Source of the DNA: Draconibacterium aestuarii
Lineage (GTDB): Bacteria; Bacteroidota; Bacteroidia; Bacteroidales; Prolixibacteraceae
DNA: 64,000 bases
Assembly: GCA_026671195.1 (NCBI GenBank)
Contig: JAPOHD010000029.1
Coordinates: 26,342 to 90,341 of the forward strand
Reading direction: 5' to 3'
Part shown: positions 9,654 through 18,805 of the stretch, piece by piece
Layout of the letters: each line of letters begins with the position of its first letter
Position numbering within the stretch: position 1 is the first letter of the stretch
The notes under the pieces: generated by a model
What the model saw: only the letters and a program-made list of their open reading frames with translations
Told to the model about the DNA's origin: nothing
The model's database searches: none
Program-made: the position numbers and the translations under genes

Positions 9654-10402
9654 TCACACTTAAAAACGTATATAAATCATTTGATGGCAACGAGGTTTTA
9701 AAAGATATTTCAACCTCGTTTGAACCGGGAAAAACCAACCTTATAATTGGACGGAGTGGTTCAGGAAAAACCGTTTTATTGAAATCGATATTGGGGCTTT
9801 TTGAGGTTGACAGAGGTGAAATTTGGTACAACGATCGGGATTTTACAAAAATTAGTGAGAAAGAACGAAAATTCCTTCGTAAAGAAATCGGAATGGTTTT
9901 CCAGGGGGGAGCACTTTTCGACAGTATAAATGTTGAAGGAAATGTTCGTTTCCCTCTTGATATGTTTACCGAAATGAGCAGCGCCGAAAAGAATAAACGT
10001 GTGGAATTCTGTCTCGACCATGTAAATATTGAAAAGCAAGCATTTAAACTCTCACCCAGCGAAATTAGCGGTGGAATGCAAAAACGTGTGGCCATTGCCC
10101 GTGCCATTGCTTTAAATCCCAAATACCTGTTTTGCGATGAGCCGAACTCCGGTCTTGATCCGGAAACTGCAACCGTAATAGATAAATTGATTCAAGCTCT
10201 TACAAAAGAATTTCAAATGACAACCATTATCAACACCCACGATATGAATTCGGTGATTGAAATTGGTGAGTCGGTTCTTTTTATAAGCAAAGGCCATAAA
10301 GAATGGGTGGGCACCAAACACGAAATATTAGACTCCGGCAACCAAAAACTGGATGATTTTATTTTTGCCAATAAGTTGTATGCACAAATGAAAGGGAAAT
10401 AA
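9650..10402 (+). CDS. MlaF-type ABC transporter ATP-binding protein
   Basis: Cytoplasmic ATPase that powers the MlaE-like permease. The 250 residues show Walker A GRSGSGKT near residue 34, the Q-loop region GMVFQGGALFDS that is typical of MlaF, an LSGG-like signature ISGGMQKRVAIARA and Walker B YLFCDEPNSGLDPETA with the D-loop, followed by the switch His in INTHDMNSV. Start and stop overlap the permease gene by 4 bases, so the two are translationally coupled. Confidence 0.92.
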   Translation: MITLKNVYKSFDGNEVLKDISTSFEPGKTNLIIGRSGSGKTVLLKSILGLFEVDRGEIWYNDRDFTKISEKERKFLRKEIGMVFQGGALFDSINVEGNVRFPLDMFTEMSSAEKNKRVEFCLDHVNIEKQAFKLSPSEISGGMQKRVAIARAIALNPKYLFCDEPNSGLDPETATVIDKLIQALTKEFQMTTIINTHDMNSVIEIGESVLFISKGHKEWVGTKHEILDSGNQKLDDFIFANKLYAQMKGK

Positions 10403-10513
10403 TTTCGCCACAGTCTGATCATAAGTTCCAAATGTAGTGTCTCAATTATTATTTTTACTTTTAATGAAAAAACAGAAATTCGTACCCGCCGGGCTTCTAA
10501 CAATAAATGAAGT

Positions 10514-11362
10514 ATGAACTACGAATGTCTTATTTGCCAGGTAAAAGCGCTGCAAAAAAGAATGGATAAATTCGAAATTGCAAAAGAAAAACGAAACAGT
10601 CTGGTTCGAAAAATGCTCAAAGAAATTGCGACCATCGATCTTGATAACGCCTATTCGCCCGAAATTACCCGAAATCTGCTTGAAAAATTAAAACAGAATT
10701 CAACAATTACCGATCCGTACGACAAGGAAAAACAGCAAAGCAATAAAGAACTTTTGGAGAGATATGATGAGTTCAAACAAAGAATACAGAATTCGAATGA
10801 TAAATTTGACACGGCCCTGCGACTGGCAATTGCCGGAAACATTATCGACTTTGGTCCCAGTCATAAATTCGATATTTCGGAAACCATTGAAAAAGTATTT
10901 ACCAGCGACCTGGCCATTAATGATTCGAAGCAATTAAGAGCCGAAATAAGAAAGGCAAAAACCATACTGTACCTTGGCGACAATTGTGGCGAGATTGTAC
11001 TGGATAAGCTGTTTATTGAAACCATAAACCATACTAACGTAGTATTTGCTGTTCGAGAAAACCCCATTTTGAACGATGCTACTCAAAAAGAAGCCATTGA
11101 AGTTGGAATTCCGGAAGTTGCCACCCTAATTTCGAATGGCGACGATGCGCCTTCAACATTGCTTCACCGTGTGAGTAAAGAGTTTCTGGATATTTACAAA
11201 ACGGCCGATTTAATTATTGCTAAAGGCATGGGTAACTTCGAAGGATTGATGGATGAAACCGACCCCCGATTATTTTATATGCTGATGATTAAATGCCAGG
11301 TTATTGGCAACAATGTGGGTGCTAACAAAGGAGATTTTGTGGTAAAAAGATGTACTGTTTAA
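10514..11362 (+). CDS. DUF89/ARMT1-like damage-control phosphatase family protein
   Basis: The 282-residue protein fits the DUF89 family, metal-dependent phosphatases thought to remove damaged or surplus phosphometabolites. Seen: an N-terminal MNYECLICQVKALQKRM segment with a CxxC pair, as in prokaryotic members; the metal-site motif LYLGDNCGEIVLDKL; an Asn/Asp segment VRENPILNDAT; and KGMGNFEGLMD, corresponding to the family's KG.GN.E loop. The real substrate is unknown. A 17-codon reading frame starting at 10464 overlaps its start by ATGA, which may be chance. It converges on porX. Confidence 0.8.
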   Translation: MNYECLICQVKALQKRMDKFEIAKEKRNSLVRKMLKEIATIDLDNAYSPEITRNLLEKLKQNSTITDPYDKEKQQSNKELLERYDEFKQRIQNSNDKFDTALRLAIAGNIIDFGPSHKFDISETIEKVFTSDLAINDSKQLRAEIRKAKTILYLGDNCGEIVLDKLFIETINHTNVVFAVRENPILNDATQKEAIEVGIPEVATLISNGDDAPSTLLHRVSKEFLDIYKTADLIIAKGMGNFEGLMDETDPRLFYMLMIKCQVIGNNVGANKGDFVVKRCTV

Positions 11363-11365
11363 TAG

Positions 11366-11400
11366 TATGCGCCCAGAATTTAATTAATCCTGAGCGCATA
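11366..11400. terminator. Hairpin between DUF89 gene and porX
   Basis: A TATGCGC/GCGCATA 7-bp stem (11366-11372 with 11394-11400) is extended by CAG/CTG after one mismatch. It lies between two convergent genes, but the T run that follows is weak. Confidence 0.45.
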
Positions 11401-11441
11401 ACTGATTTTACTTTACGCTGTAGAACGCCAGACCAGATGAA

Positions 11442-12998
11442 TTACTTCTTTGGAACCAGAGTAACCACCGGAATGATTAATTCTTCCATAGAAATACCTC
11501 CGTGCTGAAAAGTATCTTTATAATAATTTGCGTAATAGTTATAGTTGTTCGGATAAGCAAAAAAGTCGGCATTTGCAGCAAAAACATAGCTGGTACTTAC
11601 ATTTCTCGATGGTAGGAAAATTCGTCGTGGATCGCGCACTTCATATATGTGCTTCGATTTGTAATTCAGATTTTTTCCTAATTTATAACGTAAGTTTGTA
11701 TTTGTCTCTCTGTCGCCAATAATCTTAACCGGATTATCCACCCGAATTGAACCGTGGTCGGTGGTAACAACCACCCTGATATTATTCTCAGCCAATCCTT
11801 TCAACAGTTCAAGTAATGCTGAATTTTTAAACCAACTCAAGGTTAACGAACGATATGCTTTTTCGTTATTGGCAAGTTCACGAATCATTTCCATTTCGGT
11901 GCGCGCATGAGAAATCATATCCACAAAATTTACAACCATAACGGAAAGGTCGTTCTCTAAAATGTTGTTTAAATTATCCGTTACCCACCGGTCCTTTTTA
12001 ATTCCTGTACCTTTCTCGAAATATACACTTTCTTTTCTGCCAAACCGTTTCATTTGGGTGGCTAGCAGTTCCATTTCATGTTGATTTTTGTGCCCTTCGT
12101 TATCATCATCTTCCCAATATTGCGGATAAATCCGTTCAATTTCGGAGGGCATTAAACCGGCAAACATACTGTTACGCGCATACATTGTAGCTGCCGGTAA
12201 TATACCACAATACAGCTCTTCGCTTTTGGTATGGAAATATTCGTTAAAAACCGGACTTAAAGTTCGCCATTGGTCGTATCGCAGATTATCAACCACGAGT
12301 ACAAATGTTTTTTTACCTTCATCGAGATGGGGAAAAATGCGGTGCTTAAAAATATCGGGCGACATAAGCGGACGGTCTTTATTTCCACTTTGAAACCACT
12401 CTTCGTAATTCTCTTTTATAAAACGAAAAAAGGCATTATTCGCATCGTTTTTTTGCATTTCTAAAATCTGATCCATGCCCGAATCTTCCGATTCGCTTAA
12501 TTCAAGCTCCCAGTATACAAGCTTTTTATAAATTTCTTTCCATTCGTCAAAAGTTAAGCGATCGTTTATCTGCATACCAATTTGAGTAAATTGCATTTGG
12601 TATTTCGATGTTGTTTTTTCGGTTACCAATCGCTTCTGATCGATATTCTTTTTAAGCGTCAGCAGAATCTGTTTTGGATTTACCGGTTTAATCAGATAAT
12701 CAGCAATTTTTGCACCGACAGCCTCATCCATTATATTCTCCTCTTCGCTTTTGGTAATCATTACCACTGGTACGTTTGGTGAAAGCGCTTTTATCTGCGT
12801 CAGTGTTTCCAAACCGGTCATTCCAGGCATATTTTCGTCCAGAAAAATGATATCAAAATAACTCTTCGACACCTTTTCAACCGCATCCAAACCATTATTA
12901 GCGGTTTCTACTTCATAACCCTTTTCCTGCAAAAATATAATGTGGGCCCGCAATAAATCTATCTCATCATCTGTCCAAAGTATCCTTGGTTTCGTCAT
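11442..12998 (-). CDS. porX: T9SS response regulator PorX (REC + PglZ)
   Basis: Response regulator that controls the type IX secretion system together with the PorY kinase. The receiver domain is at residues 1-120, with acidic TDDE near 9-12, phospho-acceptor Asp54 in FLDENMPGM, the conserved Thr in VVMITKS and Lys in YLIKPVNP. A helical linker follows, then a PglZ domain of the alkaline-phosphatase superfamily. Its metal-site residues appear as VVDNLRYDQW, the TMYARNSMFAG segment and TTDHGSIRV. The length (518) and architecture match PorX proteins of Bacteroidota, where the PglZ module has been linked to nucleotide phosphodiesterase activity. The next gene upstream is another T9SS component (PorW). 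Confidence 0.93.
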   Translation of the reverse strand: MTKPRILWTDDEIDLLRAHIIFLQEKGYEVETANNGLDAVEKVSKSYFDIIFLDENMPGMTGLETLTQIKALSPNVPVVMITKSEEENIMDEAVGAKIADYLIKPVNPKQILLTLKKNIDQKRLVTEKTTSKYQMQFTQIGMQINDRLTFDEWKEIYKKLVYWELELSESEDSGMDQILEMQKNDANNAFFRFIKENYEEWFQSGNKDRPLMSPDIFKHRIFPHLDEGKKTFVLVVDNLRYDQWRTLSPVFNEYFHTKSEELYCGILPAATMYARNSMFAGLMPSEIERIYPQYWEDDDNEGHKNQHEMELLATQMKRFGRKESVYFEKGTGIKKDRWVTDNLNNILENDLSVMVVNFVDMISHARTEMEMIRELANNEKAYRSLTLSWFKNSALLELLKGLAENNIRVVVTTDHGSIRVDNPVKIIGDRETNTNLRYKLGKNLNYKSKHIYEVRDPRRIFLPSRNVSTSYVFAANADFFAYPNNYNYYANYYKDTFQHGGISMEELIIPVVTLVPKK

Positions 12999-13045
12999 TT
13001 CTCTATTTTTATGCAGCTATTCTGCGTGTGGTAATACTTTTGTTT

Positions 13046-13053
13046 CAAAGATA
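13046..13053 (-). promoter_or_regulatory. -7 promoter element of porX
   Basis: TATCTTTG on the minus strand is a full TAnnTTTG match, 47 bases upstream of the porX start. No -33 element is clear at the usual distance. Confidence 0.5.
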
Positions 13054-13172
13054 GAAACAAAAAAAGTGCCGTTATGGTATGTGGTTAACAAACTTTAACC
13101 AGCATATTTTTAAGATAAGTGTATAACGCGCGGATTAATAATTTAGCGTCCTGTGTATTTCTGTAATTTTCG

Positions 13173-13191
13173 AATCACAAAAACTGTGATT
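13173..13191 (-). terminator. Possible weak terminator of porW
   Basis: A perfect 7-bp inverted repeat (AATCACA/TGTGATT, 5-base loop) lies 18 bases beyond the porW stop. On the minus strand it is followed by CGAAAATTA with no real T run, so the function is uncertain. Confidence 0.3.
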
Positions 13192-13208
13192 AGATCCTTT
13201 CTTTCGGT

Positions 13209-16200
13209 CTATTTTCCCAGATACACTTTTTTGTAAAAATCCATGTACTCGGTAATGTTTTTTTCTTGCAGGAAGATATCGAAGTTGGTATTTGTAATTA
13301 GGAAATTACGGTATTGGGCATCACCAAGGAGAGCAAATAAATCACGTTTACGTACCACATTACTAAAATACTGACGTGCCGTTTCTTTATCACCCAGTCC
13401 TTTTACAATTACCAGTTGGCGGATGGCATCAAGCTTCTGTTCTTCAATTACAAACGATGAGTTTGCAAAATTTGTAGTGTTAAAGTTTTCAATTCCTCTA
13501 ACAAAAGCATCCTTATTTACACCTTCTAATGGAATTACAAATACTACACTGTGTTCTCCTTCGATATTTACATCGTACGGATTGTCATCGGAAACAATAA
13601 CCTCAGCCGTTACAGCTGGCTGCTGATCTGCCGTAGCTTCGGGTTGTACAGTAGTTTGTGTTGTAGTTGAACCGGTACCCGAAGTACTTCTTCGCTGAAT
13701 ATAGTTATTGCGGAAGAAAGTAATATAATCATCAACTTTATTTTCATCGATTAACGTTTCCAGGTTTTCACGTGTAATCAGGAAGTTACGATAAGTTGCC
13801 TGCCCAAGTGGCGCAAACAAACTACGTGTTGTAACTACCTTTCGGAAATACGACATAGATTCGTTTAAGGATGGGATTCCGTTTACAACAATTAACTGAT
13901 ACTCATTGGTTTGTTTTACTTGAAGAGCCAGATTCCATGCCCTGAATTCTTTTCGGTTAAAATCTGCGAATTCGCGCAAAATCTGCCGCGTTGACAGTCC
14001 TTTGTCTTTCACTGCAATCACAAAACTCTGAGAAGTGTCGATTTCGGAAGAAAACAAACCCGTGGCACCTGTAGTAACAGACACAAATCGTCCTTTTTCT
14101 TTTAGTGCGTTATCTTCGGCTTCGGCTCGTGCCATTAATTCTTCCGGTGAAATATCCGGACCATCATCGCTAAAGTTTGAACGAATAAAGCGGCTGTAAT
14201 TTTTAACAAAGAATTTCAGGTAATCAGCTGTTGATCTCTCCTCGCGGATGGCCCGATAGTTGGTTGACGAGATTACAAAATTCATGTAATCAACATCATG
14301 CAAAGTTTTAAATACCTGGGCCCGTCGAATAATTGCTCCATGATAAATCAGTGCATTTTCTTTGTTTGTCATAGATCGTACAAGCACAAATGCAATATTA
14401 TCATCAAAGTTTTCCGTTTCAATGTCGTAATCGATTTTTGTATAATGATCGATATTGTAATTGGCAATATCAAACTTCAAACGGTTCAAATCAATTTTGT
14501 TTTCATCTTCACGCGGATAGGCTATCACAAAGTAATGAAGCAAATCCTCGTCATAGGTAAACTTTCCACCAAATTCGTCGTCGGAAAGGAAATTTTCGGG
14601 AAGTAACTCCTCATTCTGAATTTCTTCGTTTATGTACCCCATAGCCACCAGTTTCTCATAATCGGCCAATGTACTGTCCTGAATCAGGGCCAATATTTCC
14701 TGAGCAAGAGGTGATGGTTCCTTTTTCGGATATTTTTCGAGATAGGTTTTTAATAGTGCTTCGAAATTATGGACATCGGTTAGTACGCCATTGGCAACCA
14801 CTTCCATAAAATCAATTTTCGGGATGACCACACTGTCGGGTTTCATTTGTTTCATTTCGCCCGTTAGAGCAAGAACATTAGTATATCTTCCTCCTTTGTA
14901 ATTTCGGTATGTCTCCTGGTATAAACGGTTCAGACTGTCTAACCGGGCTTCCATTTCGATAAAGAAATTCGGATTTAGAAGGTACTGAGCAAATTTACTC
15001 TCGGGATAACCAGAGATAATCAGGTTTCGGTAGTAATTCGATTTCGGCTGGTCGCCTAACAATTCATATGAATCATAGAGGTCGAAATAAGCAGATAAAA
15101 GGTAGATATTTTCAGCATATCGTTCAATCAACTCTTCAAATCGTTCATTCGAGCGCGGATAATCTTCAAACTCCGATTTAAATATCTTCCCGGCATTGTA
15201 CAAGGCATCACGAATCTTTTCGTGCGAAACGTTCATTAACGAATCGGTAAGTGGTAAATCCTGGGTATAAAACTCTTTCTTTAACGGATCTTCTACCCGT
15301 TGCTCTTCAGGTGGCAGATCTTCCGCAATTTCGTCATATTCTTCAGCCGATATCGTATTTTTGTTCGAACGCCTCCAATCATCCTCTAATTGTCGTTTCC
15401 CCCATTGTTGTTGAAAAGTAACCTTACCGTAAGTTACGGTTTGCGGATTGTAGAAGTACCATCCGGCACCACCACTGCTACCCATTCCCATTCGGTATCG
15501 GTTGGAACGATAATAGCCCTGACCGGTTGCTCCCTGCATGGCTACATTTTCCATGTTTCGCTGCCTTTCCTGCTCTTCCTTCATCAAATTTGCAATTAAA
15601 GCTTCCCTTTCCTTTTCAGGCATAAGCGCCACTTTCTGCAGACTATCTTCGCGCTCTACAATTAATAAATTATCAACCAGACTGGTAAGGCTGCCGTACC
15701 GGTCCGAAACATTTGCATAGTTCGGGTAGGTTCCGTCGATAATGATCATAGCACTGTCGTAATACGATTGTGCTCCCCTGTAATTTAAATCTTCGTAGTA
15801 CAGATCGGCCAATGTGATGGACGACAAGGCTCGCTGATAAGGATTTTTAAAACTGCTTGCAACAGACTTTTTGTAATTTTCCTTTGCCACATCTCTATTA
15901 CCCTCACGAAAAAACACATTGCCCAAAGCGTAATAGATCTGATCCAGGAAATCCGTGTTTTTATTGTCGCGCAGCAATTTATTAAGCTCCTTCTTTTGTT
16001 CATCGGTGCTGCCTTCTCCAGAAAAAACACCAGCCGAATTAATCCGTGCATTAAACGCCATTTTGTATCCCGGATTCATTTTGATTACTGCCTTAAAAGC
16101 ATTTGAAGCTTCTGCATTCTGACCCATTTCCTGAAACAACTGAGCGATAATATATTGCAAACGAGCTTTGTCTTTTTTCCAGAATGTTTTTTTTATGGCG

Positions 16201-16892
16201 ATATCAAGCATACGAACGGCATCTCCGTACTCTTGCTGTTTTACGTAGTAATTTGCTGTTGCAACTGCCAGTTCGCGTTCCAGTTTTTTCGGAAAATCAT
16301 CGTATCCCTGAATGGCTTGTATAACCTCATTGGCTTCAATAAACCTTTCCATTTCGGTATAGGCTTTTATCAACCAAACCTGCGCTTCGGAAGCAGTTTC
16401 TTCCGTAGGATATTTTCGTACGACGTACGAGAAATTATCGATGGCCGCGTAATAATTTTGCTGATAATAGTAAGCTTTACCCATTAACAGATAGCTGTCG
16501 TCTATCCATTTATTAAATTCCTCCTGGCTGGCAAACTCCTGGTATTTCCGTGTACGTTTTCTCTTCCGTTTTGGCTTTTTTGTAATCGAATGAATCTCCA
16601 CCAGTTTGGAACATTTTATTACAGCATATTCCATATCTGATTTCACCATTCGAACCGAAGATGGATCAGATTCTTTGTAAATAGGCAACAAACGTGTAAA
16701 ATCGTCTTCTATCCGTTCGTTAATTGTCAGAACGCCTTCCTTAACACTTTCATTTGCATTAAAATAAACATTATACTTCGATGTAACATTATGAAATGCA
16801 CGCGAAGCACCTGTGTTTTTTTCAGTAGAACATCCTGCAAAAATCAGAACCAAGGAAAAGAAAAATATGGTATGTAAAAGCAGTCTCTTCAA
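13209..16892 (-). CDS. porW: PorW/SprE-type T9SS lipoprotein with TPR repeats
   Basis: Large (1227 residues) lipoprotein, lipobox FAGC (Cys21). It matches PorW of Porphyromonas and SprE of gliding Flavobacteriia, outer-membrane-associated lipoproteins needed for type IX secretion. Seen: an N-terminal AFHNVTSKYNVYFNANESV segment characteristic of the family; TPR-like repeats from about 140 to 420 (LLMGKAYYYQQNYYAAIDNF and following); a long middle region; and two C-terminal copies of a repeated domain, near 1000-1090 and 1140-1225, each with 'ALLGDAQYRNFLITNTNFD'-like or 'PLGQATYRNFLITRENLE'-like sequence. A Thr/Ser/Gln-rich linker separates the copies. It lies 210 bases upstream of porX on the same strand, with its own -7 element. 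Confidence 0.88.
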   Translation of the reverse strand: MKRLLLHTIFFFSLVLIFAGCSTEKNTGASRAFHNVTSKYNVYFNANESVKEGVLTINERIEDDFTRLLPIYKESDPSSVRMVKSDMEYAVIKCSKLVEIHSITKKPKRKRKRTRKYQEFASQEEFNKWIDDSYLLMGKAYYYQQNYYAAIDNFSYVVRKYPTEETASEAQVWLIKAYTEMERFIEANEVIQAIQGYDDFPKKLERELAVATANYYVKQQEYGDAVRMLDIAIKKTFWKKDKARLQYIIAQLFQEMGQNAEASNAFKAVIKMNPGYKMAFNARINSAGVFSGEGSTDEQKKELNKLLRDNKNTDFLDQIYYALGNVFFREGNRDVAKENYKKSVASSFKNPYQRALSSITLADLYYEDLNYRGAQSYYDSAMIIIDGTYPNYANVSDRYGSLTSLVDNLLIVEREDSLQKVALMPEKEREALIANLMKEEQERQRNMENVAMQGATGQGYYRSNRYRMGMGSSGGAGWYFYNPQTVTYGKVTFQQQWGKRQLEDDWRRSNKNTISAEEYDEIAEDLPPEEQRVEDPLKKEFYTQDLPLTDSLMNVSHEKIRDALYNAGKIFKSEFEDYPRSNERFEELIERYAENIYLLSAYFDLYDSYELLGDQPKSNYYRNLIISGYPESKFAQYLLNPNFFIEMEARLDSLNRLYQETYRNYKGGRYTNVLALTGEMKQMKPDSVVIPKIDFMEVVANGVLTDVHNFEALLKTYLEKYPKKEPSPLAQEILALIQDSTLADYEKLVAMGYINEEIQNEELLPENFLSDDEFGGKFTYDEDLLHYFVIAYPREDENKIDLNRLKFDIANYNIDHYTKIDYDIETENFDDNIAFVLVRSMTNKENALIYHGAIIRRAQVFKTLHDVDYMNFVISSTNYRAIREERSTADYLKFFVKNYSRFIRSNFSDDGPDISPEELMARAEAEDNALKEKGRFVSVTTGATGLFSSEIDTSQSFVIAVKDKGLSTRQILREFADFNRKEFRAWNLALQVKQTNEYQLIVVNGIPSLNESMSYFRKVVTTRSLFAPLGQATYRNFLITRENLETLIDENKVDDYITFFRNNYIQRRSTSGTGSTTTQTTVQPEATADQQPAVTAEVIVSDDNPYDVNIEGEHSVVFVIPLEGVNKDAFVRGIENFNTTNFANSSFVIEEQKLDAIRQLVIVKGLGDKETARQYFSNVVRKRDLFALLGDAQYRNFLITNTNFDIFLQEKNITEYMDFYKKVYLGK

Positions 16893-16979
16893 TTAGGTAT
16901 ACTATTAGCTCAATGGATAAACTCAATAATCACAAGAATATTGTTTGTTTTCGTTGAATTTATCGGATTATAAATGGTG

Positions 16980-16987
16980 CAAAAATA
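16980..16987 (-). promoter_or_regulatory. -7 promoter element of porW
   Basis: TATTTTTG on the minus strand matches TAnnTTTG, giving a leader of about 80 bases ahead of porW. It is a single-element match in AT-rich sequence. Confidence 0.35.
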
Positions 16988-17083
16988 AGAAAAAATGAAT
17001 GTGGATTGAGATTAAATTTTCTGAAGGGATTTTTAAGCAATAAAATGTACGGAAAAGAATAAAATATACCATCCCAAATGAAA

Positions 17084-17113
17084 CAGATTTCCCGCTTCAT
17101 TCAAAATGGTACA
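17084..17113 (-). repeat. Degenerate intergenic repeat, copy 1 (after mrp)
   Basis: Read in the direction of the mrp transcript, it runs TGTACCATTTTGAATGAAG followed by CGGGAAATCTG. It lies directly beyond the mrp stop codon (17118). It aligns with copies at 18772-18799, 22722-22751 and 28736-28760; the shared pattern is TGTCATTyCGAAc, then a few variable bases, then GAGrAATCTG. Confidence 0.45.
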
Positions 17114-17117
17114 ATTA

Positions 17118-18233
17118 TTATTTTCTGCTGATTTTCACTTTCTTAGTGGGTGCCATTTGTATATTTCGGATATGCACCCTGTGTTTTACTGCCGCAGCAA
17201 CCTCGGCAAAAGAAACTCCTGTAACCGATTCACTTTCGTTGGCAATTGGATTTCCATTATCGCCACCCTCCCGAATACTTTGAACGATTGGAATTTGCCC
17301 CAGAAGCGGTAAGCCAAGTTTATCTGCCAAGTTCTTTCCACCATTTTTCCCAAATATATAGTACTTATTTTCAGGAAGTTCGGCAGGAGTAAACCATGCC
17401 ATATTCTCGATCAAACCCAACACCGGAACATCAATCGATTTACTTTGAAACATGCTTGCACCTCTTACTACATCGGCCAAAGCAACATCTTGTGGTGTAG
17501 TTACAATAACTGCTCCGGTTACCGGAACCGACTGTACCAATGTTAAATGAATATCACTTGTCCCGGGTGGAAGGTCGATAAGCAAATAATCCAGTTCACC
17601 CCAATTGCCTTCAGAAATTAGCTGCTTTAAAGCATTCGATGCCATTGGTCCACGCCAAATAATTGCACTATCGGTGTCAACAAAAAAACCTACCGACAAA
17701 AATTTAACCCCGTATTTTTCGAGTGGATTGATCATTTCACGATCATCGATTTTTATTCCGGCCGGACGATCGCCTTCTGCCCCAAACATTTTAGGAATTG
17801 AAGGGCCAAAAATGTCGGCATCCAACAAACCCACTTTTGCTCCGGAATTAGCCAAAGCAACGGCCAGGTTAACTGCAACTGTCGATTTTCCAACGCCACC
17901 TTTTCCCGACGCCACGGCAATAATATTTTTCACGTTTGGTAAAACGGGGCGTTCCATGTCGTGAATAAATTTTACCGCAATGTTGTCTTCAATTTCAACT
18001 TCGGCACCCACATATTTTTTTATCGCTTCTTCGCAAGCTACTACCAATGTTTCAATATTTGGGTCGTTGCTTTTCTGAAAAACCAGCGAAAAACTGATTC
18101 GTTGCCCTGCAATACGAATTTCCTGTGGCATTTCAAGCTTAACCACATCCTCCTCACTCCCTGGATATTTTACCGTACGAAGAGCATCGGTTACATCCTT
18201 CGGAACTATTAATTTTCTTTGACTATCAGCCAT
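17118..18233 (-). CDS. Mrp/NBP35-family P-loop ATPase (ApbC-like)
   Basis: Probable iron-sulfur cluster carrier or assembly ATPase. The N-terminal about 90 residues form a DUF59/MIP18-like domain. The deviant Walker A SGKGGVGKST spans residues 109-118, followed by LLDADIFGPSIPKMFG, DYLLIDLPPGTSD and the family segment LGLIENMAWF. In most Mrp proteins that segment continues into a CxxC that binds the shared cluster; here it runs TPAELPENKYYIFGKNG with no cysteine. This variant is common in Bacteroidota as far as I recall. A TACATTTG promoter element lies upstream. Confidence 0.88.
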   Translation of the reverse strand: MADSQRKLIVPKDVTDALRTVKYPGSEEDVVKLEMPQEIRIAGQRISFSLVFQKSNDPNIETLVVACEEAIKKYVGAEVEIEDNIAVKFIHDMERPVLPNVKNIIAVASGKGGVGKSTVAVNLAVALANSGAKVGLLDADIFGPSIPKMFGAEGDRPAGIKIDDREMINPLEKYGVKFLSVGFFVDTDSAIIWRGPMASNALKQLISEGNWGELDYLLIDLPPGTSDIHLTLVQSVPVTGAVIVTTPQDVALADVVRGASMFQSKSIDVPVLGLIENMAWFTPAELPENKYYIFGKNGGKNLADKLGLPLLGQIPIVQSIREGGDNGNPIANESESVTGVSFAEVAAAVKHRVHIRNIQMAPTKKVKISRK

Positions 18234-18275
18234 ATTCTTTTGATTATTGTCTGTTTACTATTGATTATTAGCATG

Positions 18276-18283
18276 CAAATGTA
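18276..18283 (-). promoter_or_regulatory. -7 promoter element of mrp
   Basis: TACATTTG on the minus strand is a full consensus match, about 43 bases upstream of the mrp start. No -33 TTTG is seen at the expected distance. Confidence 0.5.
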
Positions 18284-18356
18284 ATAATTGCTTTTATAAA
18301 AACACTTTTTAGTGTGAATTGTTCTGAGGATCTCTATCAAACATTTGTTTACTAAC

Positions 18357-18683
18357 TCATGCCAATTCTTTTGCCGGGTCCCAAAACTTTTCATTAAAAT
18401 CGATAATTTGATCACCATCCAGCTTTAAGCCTTCGGCTTCCAGCAATTCCTGCATAGCAGTTGGATTATCGAAGTGGTGTTTTCCGGTTAACAAACCATT
18501 GCGATTAACCACCCGGTGTGCCGGTACATATTCTTTGTGCGAGTGAGAAGCATTCATTGCCCAGCCCACCATTCGCGCCGATCCTGCGGTTCCAAGATAT
18601 TTAGCAATGGCTCCATACGAAGTTACTCGTCCCGGCGGGATGAGTTTAACCACTTCGTAAACCTGTTTAAAAAAGTCACTCAT
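18357..18683 (-). CDS. Alkyltransferase-like protein (MGMT family, no catalytic Cys)
   Basis: 108-residue protein of the O6-alkylguanine-DNA-alkyltransferase C-terminal fold: PPGRVTSYGAIAKYLG (wing and recognition-helix region), GSARMVGWAMNA (Arg finger helix), then VPAHRVVNRNG. The catalytic motif PCHRV of true alkyltransferases reads PAHRV (residues 54-58), so Cys is replaced by Ala55 and alkyl transfer is not possible. Such proteins (Atl) bind O6-alkylguanine and are known to flag it for nucleotide excision repair. The length without an N-terminal domain is normal for Atl. It sits alone between mrp and trmB. Confidence 0.87.
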   Translation of the reverse strand: MSDFFKQVYEVVKLIPPGRVTSYGAIAKYLGTAGSARMVGWAMNASHSHKEYVPAHRVVNRNGLLTGKHHFDNPTAMQELLEAEGLKLDGDQIIDFNEKFWDPAKELA

Positions 18684-18771
18684 AAAATCAGCAATCTGTT
18701 ATTTCTAAGAAGCGAGACTGAGAATTGAAAATCAGCGAAACTAAATCTGTGGCTTTTGAATAGAATAGTTG

Positions 18772-18799
18772 CAGATTCCTCACCATGTTCGGAATGACA
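18772..18799 (-). repeat. Degenerate intergenic repeat, copy 2 (after trmB)
   Basis: Read along the trmB transcript it runs TGTCATTCCGAAC then ATGGTGAGGAATCTG. It begins 7 bases beyond the trmB stop, in the same orientation relative to its gene as copies 1 and 4. Confidence 0.5.
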
Positions 18800-18805
18800 A
18801 GTTAA

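Noticed and set aside
18357-18683. Active O6-methylguanine-DNA methyltransferase
   Set aside because: The catalytic Cys of PCHRV is replaced by Ala (PAHRV).
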